Positions 48,774 through 57,280 are shown, numbered from the stretch's first letter. The stretch is 64,000 nt of DNA from Actinobacillus seminis (GCF_002263215.1 NZ_NLFK01000005.1:1-64000); one strand, 5' to 3'. The notes: generated by a model from the sequence alone, not told the origin. Made by a program: numbers and translations.

Positions 48774-49033
48774 TGAACATGAGTAAGTGGACATTTATCG
48801 TTGAAAACCGCAATGACGGTACAGGTTGGTGGGCAGTGCAGAGATATAACAAAACCATTGGACGACAACAAAACTTTGCTGCAAAAGAATTAGCGCAAAC
48901 CTGCCTTAACCGCTGGCGCGCGTTTATTGAGGGGGAAGCGGCAAATAACCCCGTAAAAGTCTTTACCAAGCAAGAAATTATGGCATTTTGCGGGGAAAAT
49001 AGCGTGAAAAAACGCGGGAGACCGAGAAAATGA
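48773..49033 (+). CDS. Small phage protein with AT-hook-like tail
   Basis: 86 residues (or 84 from the second Met). No family recognised. It ends KKRGRPRK, an AT-hook-like motif, suggesting contact with DNA. In the operon with overlapping stop/start codons on both sides. Confidence 0.6.
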   Translation: MNMSKWTFIVENRNDGTGWWAVQRYNKTIGRQQNFAAKELAQTCLNRWRAFIEGEAANNPVKVFTKQEIMAFCGENSVKKRGRPRK

Positions 49034-49191
49034 AAAGAATTTTACCTCCTCATTTCTTCGACAGTGATGAGGATTATCATGACCAGTTTCATCAAGTTGA
49101 AGAAGAACAAGACGAACCGGATGATGAATATCAATTTGAAGATAGAGATCGCGATTGTGATTATTGGCGGCGAATTATGAGGGACTTCTGA
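49030..49191 (+). CDS. Very acidic 53-residue phage protein
   Basis: ATG overlaps the previous stop (ATGA). The product has a run of acidic residues (QVEEEQDEPDDEYQFEDRDR). Function unknown; a DNA-mimic or partner-binding role is speculative. Confidence 0.5.
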   Translation: MKRILPPHFFDSDEDYHDQFHQVEEEQDEPDDEYQFEDRDRDCDYWRRIMRDF

Positions 49192-49331
49192 TGAAAACCA
49201 AAGACGAATTACTGATAAAAACCAAAGACGAATTACTGCGTGAACTTGCCGACCGGTTGTTGTGCGGCATGATAACCAAAGCAGAATTGCTGGAATTAAT
49301 CGAACAATATGACAGGGAATTGCCCTTCTAA
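49191..49331 (+). CDS. Small phage protein with a duplicated N-terminus
   Basis: 46 residues; ATG overlaps the previous stop. KTKDELL is repeated in tandem because the 24-bp DNA unit AAAACCAAAGACGAATTACTG plus three bases is duplicated in frame (49194-49241). Not recognised. Confidence 0.5.
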   Translation: MKTKDELLIKTKDELLRELADRLLCGMITKAELLELIEQYDRELPF

Positions 49332-49339
49332 GGAAACCT

Positions 49340-50014
49340 ATGATTATCACATTTGACATTGAAACCATTCCGACACAATGCTCGGACGTTGTGGCACGTT
49401 TAGCCAAAACCGTTAAAGCCCCGTTAAACTATAAAGACGAGGAAAAAATTCAAGCCTATATTGCCGAAAAGCAAAAAACCGTTGCCGACAACACCTGTCT
49501 TAACGGCGCCTACGGAGAAATCCTATCGATTGCCTGCGCCATTGATGACTTAGAGCCACAGGTGTTTTGTATTGATGATTTAACGTTCCCCGATCGGGAA
49601 AAAACGATTTTAACCCTGTTTTTCCTCTACATCGAAGAACATTATCGCGTTAATCGCGACCTGCCGCCAACGTGGGTAGGGCATAATATCGTGAATTTCG
49701 ATATTCGCTTTATTTACCAACGGTGCATTATTAATCAAGTAAAACCCTTTGCACACTTCCCCATTAATAAAAAACCTTGGGATAAAGCGATTTTTGACAC
49801 CATGACCCAATGGGCGGGCAAAAAAAACGCTATCTGCCTTGATGACCTGTGCTTTGCGCTTTCTATTCCCACGCCAAAAACCGATCTGGACGGATCGAAA
49901 GTTTGGGAATATGTCCAAGCCGGCAAAATAAATGAAGTGAGCGAATATAACCGCCAAGACGTCATTGCCACCAGAGCGGTTTATAGAAAAATGACCTTTA
50001 GGGAGGGAAAATGA
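49340..50014 (+). CDS. Phage 3'-5' exonuclease, DEDD (PolB-like proofreading) type
   Basis: A 224-residue protein with Exo I FDIETIP (residues 4-10), Exo II GHNIVNFDIRF and Exo III YNRQDVIATRAVYR, the acidic residues of a DnaQ/PolB exonuclease. There is no polymerase domain. It probably produces or trims single strands for the Erf recombinase encoded downstream, which overlaps its stop. Confidence 0.85.
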   Translation: MIITFDIETIPTQCSDVVARLAKTVKAPLNYKDEEKIQAYIAEKQKTVADNTCLNGAYGEILSIACAIDDLEPQVFCIDDLTFPDREKTILTLFFLYIEEHYRVNRDLPPTWVGHNIVNFDIRFIYQRCIINQVKPFAHFPINKKPWDKAIFDTMTQWAGKKNAICLDDLCFALSIPTPKTDLDGSKVWEYVQAGKINEVSEYNRQDVIATRAVYRKMTFREGK

Positions 50015-50583
50015 GTATTTATCAAAAACTCGCGCAAGCCAGAGTGAAATTACAAGAAAAAGGACTAAAGAAAACGGGGAAAAATCGCAACTTTAGCTAT
50101 TTTGAGTTAAAAGATTTTCTCCCGTCCGTTAACGAAATTTTCAACGAATTAAAAATGTGTTCGGTGGTCAGTTATAACAATGACCTTGCCACCCTCACCA
50201 TTTATGATGGCGAAAAAGACGAAAAAATTGTCATTACCTCGCCTATGGTGCAAGAAGCCTTGCCAAGCGGAAACGATATTCAAAACCTAGGCGCGATCCA
50301 AACCTATCAACGACGCTATCTCTACCTCACCGCCTTAGAAATTGCGGAAAATGATGCGGTAGATTGTCTTGATACGTCGGATCAACACCCCGCGCCGAGC
50401 ACGAACGCTACGCCATCGGACAAATTTAAAGAACTAATTAACGAACGGTTAAATCGGTGTCAAACAAAAGAAGAATTGACCGCACTTTATGGCAAATTAG
50501 AAGCATGGGTCAAAGAAAAACACCCGGAATATTTAGATGAATTTAGCCTAATTTTTAACGACAAAATCTTAAGTTTTCAATAG
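50011..50583 (+). CDS. Erf-family single-strand annealing protein
   Basis: A 190-residue ERF superfamily recombinase. The N-terminal core has KNRNFSYFELKDFLPSVNEI and GAIQTYQRRYLYLTALEI. It anneals complementary strands during phage recombination. It starts within the end of the exonuclease gene (ATGA) and is followed by ssb. Confidence 0.88.
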   Translation: MSIYQKLAQARVKLQEKGLKKTGKNRNFSYFELKDFLPSVNEIFNELKMCSVVSYNNDLATLTIYDGEKDEKIVITSPMVQEALPSGNDIQNLGAIQTYQRRYLYLTALEIAENDAVDCLDTSDQHPAPSTNATPSDKFKELINERLNRCQTKEELTALYGKLEAWVKEKHPEYLDEFSLIFNDKILSFQ

Positions 50584-50592
50584 GAGTGCGCA

Positions 50593-51060
50593 ATGGCAGG
50601 AATTAACAAAGTGATAATTATCGGTCGGCTGGGCAACGATCCGGACGTTAAAACCCTCCCCAATGGCGACCTCGTCGCCAAAATCAGTGTCGCCACCAGT
50701 GAAAGTTGGACAGATAAACAAACCGGCGAAAGACGAGAACAAACCGAATGGCACAGCATTATTGCCTATCGACAAACCGCAGAGATTATGCGCCAATACC
50801 TCAAAAAAGGCTCACAAGTCTATATCGAGGGAAAGCTTCGCTCCCGCAAATGGCAAGACCGAAACGGACAAGACCGCTACACAACGGAAATTATTACCGA
50901 CCGAATGCAAATGCTAAGCAGTACAAGTCACCATAACGGAACGCAACCGCCACAAGGGAAACACCCAATACCACAAACCGCTCAAGACTGGGACGGATTA
51001 ACCGATCAAGAACGCGCCGACTCACAAGCAGAACAGTTTGATGATCAAATTCCTTTCTAA
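50593..51060 (+). CDS. ssb: Single-stranded DNA-binding protein (phage copy)
   Basis: A 155-residue OB-fold SSB ([40 protein letters not shown]) with the acidic C-terminal tip DDQIPF that recruits partners. It works with the exonuclease and Erf encoded upstream. Confidence 0.93.
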   Translation: MAGINKVIIIGRLGNDPDVKTLPNGDLVAKISVATSESWTDKQTGERREQTEWHSIIAYRQTAEIMRQYLKKGSQVYIEGKLRSRKWQDRNGQDRYTTEIITDRMQMLSSTSHHNGTQPPQGKHPIPQTAQDWDGLTDQERADSQAEQFDDQIPF

Positions 51061-51153
51061 TTTTAACTAAACGCCTTTTCTTAAAATAAGCAAAGGCGTT
51101 ATTTTGAGGAGGAGAATAATGTTATTGAGTTACCCGTTGTCGTAAAAAAGGAG

Positions 51154-51291
51154 TTATGCCCCTTTTTGAGATTGCTCAAACAGCTCGACCGCCTGTATAA
51201 TTAACTGATTTTGCGGAATGCCATTATCTTTGGCGAGTTGTTCGATTTTGGCAACAACCGCAATAGGTAATTTGTAGGTTTTGGCTTGCAT
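51154..51291 (-). CDS. 45-residue ribbon-helix-helix regulator
   Basis: Reads MQAKTYKLPIAVVAKIEQLA then NGIPQNQLIIQAVELFEQ, a short Arc/CopG-type RHH. It is transcribed leftward, away from promoter 2, and faces the inverted repeat ATCAGT-gt-ACTGAT at 51318-51331, its likely operator. Confidence 0.65.
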   Translation of the reverse strand: MQAKTYKLPIAVVAKIEQLAKDNGIPQNQLIIQAVELFEQSQKGA

Positions 51292-51317
51292 AATTGCTGA
51301 AAACAAGTACATTAAAC

Positions 51318-51331
51318 ATCAGTGTACTGAT
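51318..51331. promoter_or_regulatory. Probable operator of the small RHH protein
   Basis: ATCAGTGTACTGAT is a 6+6-bp inverted repeat 27 bp upstream of the RHH start. It lies between the RHH gene and promoter 2. Confidence 0.5.
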
Positions 51332-51354
51332 TTAATCAGGTAGTATTTTAGAAA

Positions 51355-51381
51355 AGCCTACAATTTTTCATAGGCTTTTTT
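51355..51381 (+). terminator. Terminator preceding shared promoter 2
   Basis: AGCCTA (51356-51361) pairs with TAGGCT (51370s) followed by TTTTTT, as before promoter 1. Confidence 0.7.
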
Positions 51382-51383
51382 AT

Positions 51384-51413
51384 TTGACAACCGCCATTTA
51401 TTCGGATTAAGAT
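51384..51413 (+). promoter_or_regulatory. Shared promoter 2 (TTGACA-N18-TAAGAT)
   Basis: TTGACA at 51384-51389 and TAAGAT at 51408-51413 with TTATTCGGAT in the spacer, nearly identical to promoter 3. It drives the region leading to DUF3800 gene 2. Confidence 0.7.
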
Positions 51414-51551
51414 AACCGAGCTAAAAACGCTCTCAAACGACTTTATGCGATTAAAAAACGGTATAAATAAATACATTTATGCCTTTTGACAAAACAAATT
51501 TATTTATATGCCAATGTTGCTTTCCGTATTTTTTACGTATAATTATGCGCA

Positions 51552-51678
51552 ACGACAGATAAATCCTAGTTAAACTGTGAAGCGGTTACCCGTATCGTAA
51601 GCGTATGTGAAGTACGCCAGCATTAGGGGCTGTCGTCACAAGTTTCAAGCCACCAGTTTTATGATAAATTGGTGGCTT
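51552..51678 (+). ncRNA. Structured leader RNA upstream of DUF3800 gene 2
   Basis: A closing stem ACGACAG (51552-51558) / CTGTCGT (51630-51636) encloses a multi-branched region with GCGTA-tgtgaag-TACGC (51601-51617). A terminator-like hairpin AAGCCACCA (51647-51655) / TGGTGGCTT (51670-51678) follows. TATAAT near 51539 could be its own -10. It lies 28 bp before the DUF3800 start and fits the DUF3800-associated RNA motifs in general design. Confidence 0.55.
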
Positions 51679-51705
51679 AATTATTCGCACAAAAGGATAA
51701 TAAAC

Positions 51706-52361
51706 ATGCAAGTATCAGTTTATCTTGATGAAAGTGGTGATCTTGGCTGGAAATTTGATGCACCTTATTGTCGAGGTGTTCAAGTCGTTATCTAACAATT
51801 GCTACGATCTTAATACATCACGATAAACGACATTTGCTTAAACGACTGATGAAAAGTTTGTACAGAAAGGCAAAAACGCCTACAGGCAAAGAGGTCAAAT
51901 GGGCGGCATTCACACCAGACGATCTCCTTTGGACAGCAGAAAGATTAGCTCAATTCAAAACAAAACACGGGAATGATGTTCAATACTTCTGTATGACGGT
52001 AAATAAAGAAAAAGTAATGCCGCATATTCGTCAAGATCCAAATAAACTCTATAACTATATGATAAAACTCTTATTGGCTAGAGAATTTGCAAGGTATGAT
52101 GAAGTTATTTTTAATGTTGATCAACGAGCGATAAAAGTAGAAAGTGGTAACTCATTACACGATTATCTACAAACCTCCATTTGGTTTGATATTGGAGCAA
52201 AAACATTACTGAAAACAACTCAATGCGATAGTAAATGCCATCTCGGTGTTCAACTTGCCGATATTATTTCAGGAATAGTACAAAATCATTTTGAAGATGC
52301 CAAAAGCGAACCTTACAAAGTATTAAGAATACATAGCGAAATAAAAACGCTCTACTTTTAG
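51706..52361 (+). pseudogene. DUF3800 protein 2, one frameshift
   Basis: MQVSVYLDESGDLGWKFDAP begins at 51706 after AAAGGATAA; the frame breaks near 51776 and continues SSRYLTIATILIHHDKRHLL to 52361. The RNase H-like acidic residues YLDESGD and QLADIISG are present. One missing base restores RGGSSRYLTI as in relatives. Confidence 0.8.
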
Positions 52362-52363
52362 TA

Positions 52364-52393
52364 TTGATAACCGCTATTTATTCGGATTAAGAT
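52364..52393 (+). promoter_or_regulatory. Shared promoter 3 (TTGATA-N18-TAAGAT)
   Basis: TTGATA at 52364-52369 and TAAGAT at 52388-52393 with the same TTATTCGGAT spacer end. It starts 3 bp after the DUF3800 stop and reads into the DUF551 gene. AACCGC / GCGGTT inverted repeats downstream may form an attenuator. Confidence 0.65.
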
Positions 52394-52464
52394 AACCGCA
52401 CAACAATTCTGATAGCGGTTTCCGCACCCGATAGCATAGCGGTTTTTTTATGGAGAATTTAAAA

Positions 52465-52656
52465 ATGACAACACAAAATAACGGTTGGATTAGCAACGAT
52501 ATACGCCCAGATTCTGATGGTACTTATCTTGTCGTTTTAGATGATTACACCGTAACAACATTGGATTTTGAAGAATGGGAAGGTCGCTGGGATTGCTATA
52601 ATGATGATGCGGTTTTATTTTGGCAACCGTTCCCACCAGCACCTAATAGCAAATAA
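52465..52656 (+). CDS. DUF551-like small phage protein
   Basis: 63 residues from ATG 52465 (GGAGAA before it). The pattern GWISNDIRPDSDGTYLVVLD then FWQPFPPAP is typical of DUF551 proteins found in phages. Function unknown. Confidence 0.7.
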   Translation: MTTQNNGWISNDIRPDSDGTYLVVLDDYTVTTLDFEEWEGRWDCYNDDAVLFWQPFPPAPNSK

Positions 52657-52659
52657 ACA

Positions 52660-52836
52660 GAGTAAATTATAAAAAAAGCAGAAAAATTAATTCATAAATT
52701 ATTTCCTGCTGTTACATATATTGAACCGGATAAAATTTTCACCGCAAGTTATTTCAGCCTGCCGAAGGTACATTAATGCAAACCTAGCAAACGCTAGCGC
52801 TAGATTTTTTATTAGGTAAAAATAAGGAGTTGAGGA
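52660..52836. other. Short noncoding stretch with a remnant frame
   Basis: A frame reading KKAEKLIHKLFPAVTYIEPD, then ending SLPKVH at about 52775, lacks a start codon (ATA where ATG is expected), so it may be a dead small gene. The palindrome CTAGCGCTAG near 52794-52803 is followed by TTTTTT and looks like a terminator. Confidence 0.35.
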
Positions 52837-53018
52837 ATGGAAAACATGATTGATCTAAATATTTTTCAATCAACGATCTTGTTGAAAAAGGAATGGGTTC
52901 CAAAGCAAAAATAAAGCGCATGATATCAAGTGGAAAATTACCTTCTTATAAATTTGGAAGATCAAGACTTATTTCTGAAATAGACTTGGTAAACTATATC
53001 AAGTCCTGTCAGAAATAA
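52837..53018 (+). pseudogene. Excisionase / AlpA-like HTH protein, frameshifted
   Basis: ATG at 52837 after AAGGAG opens MENMIDLNIF; after a one-base shift in the T run near 52865 it reads FSINDLVEKGMGSKAKIKRM then GKLPSYKFGRSRLISEIDLV, a helix_turn_helix_17 excisionase fold. It converges on the broken integrase. Confidence 0.65.
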
Positions 53019-53969
53019 TTTCATCAAACAATCCATTAGCACACTTCTCAACATAATCATCCCACGCTTGAAATGTCTTTAGGCGATAAGGCATATATTC
53101 AGCCCGATTATAAGCATTACGCACATCACGTCATTTAAATGGCTTAGGTAAATCTCAATGATTTCAACATCTAAGCCAAGTTCTAAACGATGATCATTGC
53201 AATAACTGCTGAACAGCGTTCTAATACCGTGATTGTCATCAACCCTTTATATTTTCCATCTGCCATCGTTTTAAAAACAGCATTAGGCGTTTGACTGCCG
53301 ACGTGAGTTTTCTGACTGTTAGGGGATGGGAATAAATAATCACCTCTAGAAATTTTTTTAGCATAATGCAATAACGTTTTAGCTTGAGTTGTTAATGGTA
53401 CAAAATGTATTCTATCGCCTTTATTTCCCTTTTTAACAATATCATCATTGATATTATTAAATTTAGCAGAAACAGTTTCGCTTGCCCGCGTCACATTAAG
53501 TAATCCCCATAATATTGAAAGTAAAACCGGGTAAGTTGTGCTTGGTTGTCTAAGAGATTTTAACAATTCTGGCAATTCACTATAATGAATCGTCGCATGG
53601 TGTTTATTACGATCCGGCATGGGTAAATCTACCGATAGATATTTCCACTTATTCTGTGTCCAATACTCAAAGCGTTTCGCATATTCTGCAATCGCTTTTA
53701 ATACTAAATACCATTTTCGCAACCCAAATAGATTTTTTCTTATTCTAAAAGGCTCAAGAACAGCCAACCCATGCTGTAATGTAATATCTTGAAATGGAAT
53801 ATCCCCTAGTTAAAGACAATTCAGGAAAAGCTCCTAAAGAAATTTCTGTTCTTTTATTCAGATATGGTTTTATATAATTAAATAACCATATTTTGGTTCC
53901 ATTCGGATAGATAAGCAAACGCAGCCCGCCACCATCATATAAATATGATTTTTTATTTTTACTTAGCAT
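52999..53969 (-). pseudogene. Prophage tyrosine integrase, multiply broken
   Basis: From 53969 the frame begins KKSYLYDGGGLRLLIYPNGT, the arm-binding DUF4102 domain of P4-type integrases. A second frame (53767-53183) carries the core and TRASETVSAKF. The remnant LFSSYCNDHRLELGLDVEII lies in a third frame, and RNAYNRAEYMPYRLKTFQAW near the end in another. At least three lesions are present and the prophage cannot excise itself. Confidence 0.8.
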
Positions 53970-54601
53970 TTTGTATTTACGTTACAGTCAACGGTTTAAC
54001 GATTTTAGCAATAAGAGAACCTATTCTTTTTTAGTAGGTGCAAATTAGTAGGTTATAAAATTCACTCACTAAAACACCTACGATAATTTTGAATTCTTAT
54101 GATACTCTATGAGCCTAATTGAGACAATAAAAAAGGTCAAAACTTTGAAAAATCAATAATTTTGACCCTACATGATACCACTGTATATTTATCAGTGGTG
54201 GGCTGGGGTCATCTGAATTGAGGGCGCTTAATCCTTATTTTATAAGGGTTTTGCTTATTTTGATTTTTGAAAATATAACTAAGCGTATAACTAAAACTCA
54301 AAATCAACCTCGGGGTGACCGGTTTAATTTTTACATCTTACAATACTACTTTTTACTACTTCAGGTTCAATGTCAACATTTGAAACAAAATCATTGAATT
54401 GCGGGCTTATGGTAACAGTTGAATTTCTCACTGTCATGCATTTTCATTTCCCTTGTTTTGGGTTAAAAAAGGGCTGAAAAACTGTAATAGCGATAAAATG
54501 GAGTTCTTAGGGCGGTATTTCGTTTCTTTTCGCTGAACTTTTTCCCCACCCCACCATTGGTGTAAGTTGATCGCTACTTGATACAAAAAATAAAATTATC
54601 T
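53970..54601. other. Noncoding junction region beyond int
   Basis: No gene is supported. Hairpins: GGTCAAAA / TTTTGACC (about 54136-54172) and CCACTG / CAGTGG (about 54179-54200). Sequence next to an integrase start is where attP/attL would be, but I find no matching direct repeat elsewhere in the window and no tRNA. Confidence 0.4.
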
Positions 54602-54700
54602 CTAAATTTCCCGGTCAAAATATGACTCAATTGCTTTTAATGCTTGCCGATAATCTTGCCCGTTCTGATTGGTGTAATGTTTATGTCTTAGCCCTCCACG
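54602..54700 (-). pseudogene. C-terminal scrap of an unknown phage gene
   Basis: Read leftward it gives NRGGLRHKHYTNQNGQDYRQ then ALKAIESYFDREI and a stop at 54602. The upstream part of the gene is missing; it abuts the O fragment, which points the other way. Confidence 0.35.
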
Positions 54701-54708
54701 GTTTCCGC

Positions 54709-54845
54709 GTTGAACTCGGAAATAAATCCGAATAACTCGGATTGAAATCCGAAATAACTCGGAAATAGATCCGACAAATAATAATACTAATTATAAATAT
54801 ACAAAGATCATATTAATACGTCGCAACAAGTTGCAACGTCGCCGA
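54709..54845 (+). pseudogene. Fragment of a second phage O gene with origin iterons
   Basis: This 137-bp stretch matches the reverse complement of 41524-41662 with only a few differences (two single-base gaps). It contains the same CCGAGTTA/CGGATTT iterons and the following ATACTAATTATAAATATACA segment. It is the relic of another lambdoid replication module, in the opposite orientation. Confidence 0.85.
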
Positions 54846-54883
54846 TTTGCTTGAACAGTTTGATGTAACCGGTCAGCTTGCTT

Positions 54884-55087
54884 TTACTCATCTTTGCCCC
54901 CAGTGGTTAAGTCGTCCAGTTCATATAACGCGGAGTAAAGAATATTTCTTACACCCTCTATGGCAATACTAATATCCGTCCCGTCCATTTGATCAAGTCG
55001 TGCTTTTGACATAGCATCTAATATCGTTGCAGCTTGCCAGCCTTTTTTCATGGCTTTGTTAAATTTTTCTTGTTGATCAATGCGCAT
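54884..55087 (-). CDS. Small satellite protein
   Basis: 67 residues, MRIDQQEKFNKAMKKGWQAA. Position and helical pattern match the gene at 59454-59720 in the other satellite copy. It starts within the end of the upstream gene. Not recognised. Confidence 0.55.
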   Translation of the reverse strand: MRIDQQEKFNKAMKKGWQAATILDAMSKARLDQMDGTDISIAIEGVRNILYSALYELDDLTTGGKDE

Positions 55088-55277
55088 AAATCACCTCCTT
55101 GGCAAAAGTGCGGTCATTTTTAACCGCATTTACGTTGATACGTGAGGCAAGAATGAGGATAAAATCTTTTGCCAGTGCTGCCCGTGCTTGGGTTTCAGTT
55201 TCGGCAATAATGCGGATTTTATGCAGTTGGTTAGTCAGGTCTGTGCGACAAATTGCCACAAAAATAAAGAGTTTCAT
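55077..55277 (-). CDS. Small satellite protein (paralogue of 59713-59877)
   Basis: 66 residues. MKLFIFVAICRTDLTNQLHK and AETETQARAALAKDFILIL align with the 54-residue product at 59713 (MIYLFKDVNRSDLRNTAKHY, NADTLAQARAQIAPFFVVL). It follows the ash/immunity locus. Function unknown. Confidence 0.6.
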   Translation of the reverse strand: MKLFIFVAICRTDLTNQLHKIRIIAETETQARAALAKDFILILASRINVNAVKNDRTFAKEVIYAH

Positions 55278-55309
55278 TGCGGTTTCTCCAGTGAGTAAAT
55301 TTTTAGAGG

Positions 55310-55579
55310 TTACCGCTTGAAGTTTCCAGGCTTAGGGCGGTAACGTGTAACGGGCTGGAAAACTGCGATCACTGGAACACAGCAAAGGGCGAAACCTTTC
55401 CCGCTACACGCTACCATTGAGAGAAAAATAACCCGCTGAATGTGCTTGTTATTTTCTTTGGGTGTGCGTAGGCTACGAACAAAAAAAGCGCAAGGCGCGC
55501 TATTATTCGCCAGTGATAGATTATTCGAGTTTCCAGGCTCGGCGCTTGATTTTGCAAGTGCGTTATTAAAATAATCCAA
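55310..55579 (-). CDS. Ash/Icd-like protein encoded across a P4-type immunity locus (copy 1)
   Basis: The frame reads ALAKSSAEPGNSNNLSLANN, APCAFFVRSLRTPKENN, VACSGKGFALCCVPVIAVFQ and ends RYRPKPGNFKR, as in Phage_ASH / host cell division inhibitor Icd-like families. The first codon is uncertain (TTG at 55579, frame open upstream). The same DNA holds the immunity RNA elements, and translation may be secondary to that role. Confidence 0.65.
   Translation of the reverse strand: MDYFNNALAKSSAEPGNSNNLSLANNSAPCAFFVRSLRTPKENNKHIQRVIFLSMVACSGKGFALCCVPVIAVFQPVTRYRPKPGNFKR
55320..55520 (-). ncRNA. P4-type CI immunity RNA locus, copy 1
   Basis: In P4 an antisense-like CI RNA pairs through seqB with seqA in the leader and terminates early transcription. 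Here ATCACTGG (55368-55375) is the exact complement of CCAGTGAT (55510-55517). The second copy of the locus at 59920-60130 is nearly identical except that its pair is ACTTGTGG / CCACAAGT. The paired change supports real base pairing. Exact RNA ends are unknown. Confidence 0.65.
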
Positions 55580-55832
55580 TGTGTTAAATTTGGCAAGCGT
55601 GTGGGGAAAATTTTTTCAATTATCGCGCTGAAAAAGGAAAATTTGAGAGATATCCTTGATCGGTTAATTAAATATGCGTTTATTGCCTCCTAAATCGCTC
55701 GTATTTGCGATATTTTTATTGATCAATATGATTTAACAAGTTATTTAAAAAAAATCTCTGTATGAGCCTCTTATTTGCGATTTTGAACACATCTATTTTT
55801 TCCACCATCAAGAACACGTTTTTTCTTTTTGC
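55580..55832. other. A+T-rich noncoding stretch upstream of immunity locus 1
   Basis: No gene supported. It probably holds the promoter for the immunity transcript. Confidence 0.35.
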
Positions 55833-56105
55833 CTAGTTACCACCGAACCAATTTTGGTTTGTTTGGTTGAATATTTTATCCAATTTAGGGGGTAAGGGGG
55901 TTATATTTATTTTTTCTTTTGTAATAGTTTCTTTTGTGGTTGCGTTTTTACACAACTGCGATTGCGTTTTTATACAATTATTTTTGCGTTTTTCTACAAC
56001 TTTTCTTTTAGTTGCGTTTTTACACAAATCATCATTTTTCCACGCTGAAAAATTTAAATTGACCCCAATTTTTTTACCATCTTGAACAAGAATATTCTTT
56101 CGCAA
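55833..56105 (-). pseudogene. Probable remnant of a satellite replication gene
   Basis: A 90-residue frame without ATG (TTG at 56105; frame open a little further). LNFSAWKNDDLCKNATKRKV and KTQSQLCKNATTKETITKEK resemble linkers of phage replication-initiation proteins. Probably an internal fragment. Confidence 0.35.
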
Positions 56106-56256
56106 AAGGCTCTTTTCTGTTCGTGGGTATCAGGATTTTCTTTATACCCCCGATCTCAATCGGACCGTAAAAGGACCGTCGCAAATCGCTTTTAGTTGTG
56201 ATCATATGCCCACGGTAGGGATTAGGGCAATACTCTGTAACTGCGGTTAAATTGGT

Positions 56257-56433
56257 TCAACATCCACCATCAACACTATTTAACCGGGTCCAATCCCTAC
56301 AATTTCGGGAACTCCCTATTATTTCGGGAACTCGCAAAACAAGCTCTATTTCACCATTTTTAGCTGTTTTGGTTGTTGGCGGATTGGCTCCCTTACGATT
56401 CCCATAATTGTATATTTTTTGTACTTGACACAT
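56257..56433 (-). CDS. Small satellite-associated hypothetical protein
   Basis: 58 residues from ATG 56433: MCQVQKIYNYGNRKGANPPT then GEIELVLRVPEIIGSSRNCR. Sequences of this kind occur in P4-like regions of Pasteurellaceae beside Icd-like genes, but I cannot assign a function. Confidence 0.4.
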   Translation of the reverse strand: MCQVQKIYNYGNRKGANPPTTKTAKNGEIELVLRVPEIIGSSRNCRDWTRLNSVDGGC

Positions 56434-56457
56434 TCTGCGGTTATTAATTGTTATGGT

Positions 56458-56859
56458 TTATAACGTAAGTTGAGTAGGCTTACAGTCGTAAACTTTCGCC
56501 AATCGCTCAAGAGTTTTGCGCTGTGGTTTGCTTTCTTTGCGCTCTGCTTGTGAAATAGCGGATTGCGTTAACCCTGTTTGTTTTGCTACATCATACTGCG
56601 ACAGCTTGCGATAAATGCGCCACGCCCCCAATAAGCTAACATCTTCATTAATCATAATGTTTACTATCTCATTAGGGATTGTGTCGCCTTGTTCGTCTGC
56701 TTTGTTGGCTTCCACTGGAATATCTTCCCACTGCGCTTGTTCTTCTTTACTCTCAATCGCAAAACGGCTTAATAATTCCATTTCTTCAAATTGCTCAATT
56801 GGCAAAATCACAAAGAGCGGTTTGCCGTTGCTATCATTGATATATTGTAAATTGCTCAT
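56458..56859 (-). CDS. HigA/XRE-type antitoxin
   Basis: 133 residues: N-terminal MSNLQYINDSNGKPLFVILP, C-terminal HTH LSQYDVAKQTGLTQSAISQA. Second gene of an intact RelE-type pair and a homologue of the antitoxin at 37188. Confidence 0.88.
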   Translation of the reverse strand: MSNLQYINDSNGKPLFVILPIEQFEEMELLSRFAIESKEEQAQWEDIPVEANKADEQGDTIPNEIVNIMINEDVSLLGAWRIYRKLSQYDVAKQTGLTQSAISQAERKESKPQRKTLERLAKVYDCKPTQLTL

Positions 56860-56906
56860 ATTTGCCCCTTATTTCGCACTGTGGGCGATTTCTCGCCCCT
56901 GTTGGT

Positions 56907-57173
56907 TTAGTGGTAGGTTTGTTCATCTCGTTTCTTAATGGCTTGAATTTCAATTATTTTTGGCTCGCTGTTTATCCATTCAAAAATAACGCGATAATTG
57001 CCAACTCTTAGCCTGTATGTTCTTTCTTGCCCTTGTAGCTTCTTAATATCAAGCAATACATCGGGAAAATGCGCAAGGCTGTTTATTGCTTGCTGTACCT
57101 TGGGAATGTATCGGCTATCAATTTTTAAAAGCTGTTTAAGTGCTTTGGGTTGCCATTTGATACGGTTTGCCAT
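56907..57173 (-). CDS. RelE/ParE-family toxin
   Basis: An 88-residue toxin, IKWQPKALKQLLKIDSRYIP, YRLRVGNYRVIFEWINSEPK, ending IKKRDEQTYH. It has the full fold, in contrast to the broken copy at 36954. It probably cleaves mRNA on the ribosome. The antitoxin starts 47 bp downstream. Confidence 0.88.
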   Translation of the reverse strand: MANRIKWQPKALKQLLKIDSRYIPKVQQAINSLAHFPDVLLDIKKLQGQERTYRLRVGNYRVIFEWINSEPKIIEIQAIKKRDEQTYH

Positions 57174-57280
57174 TTTGCCAGTCTGTCACTTTGTTTTATT
57201 GAATGATTAGATTTTACTTAAAATAATAAGGTTTTGCAATAAATAACTTATTATTTAATGCGTTTTCTAATTATCACCAA

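Noticed and set aside
54100-54250. tRNA or tmRNA end used as prophage attachment site
   Set aside because: No cloverleaf or T-arm consensus is present near int; the GGTGGGCTGGGGTCATCTGA stretch does not fold as a tRNA 3' end.
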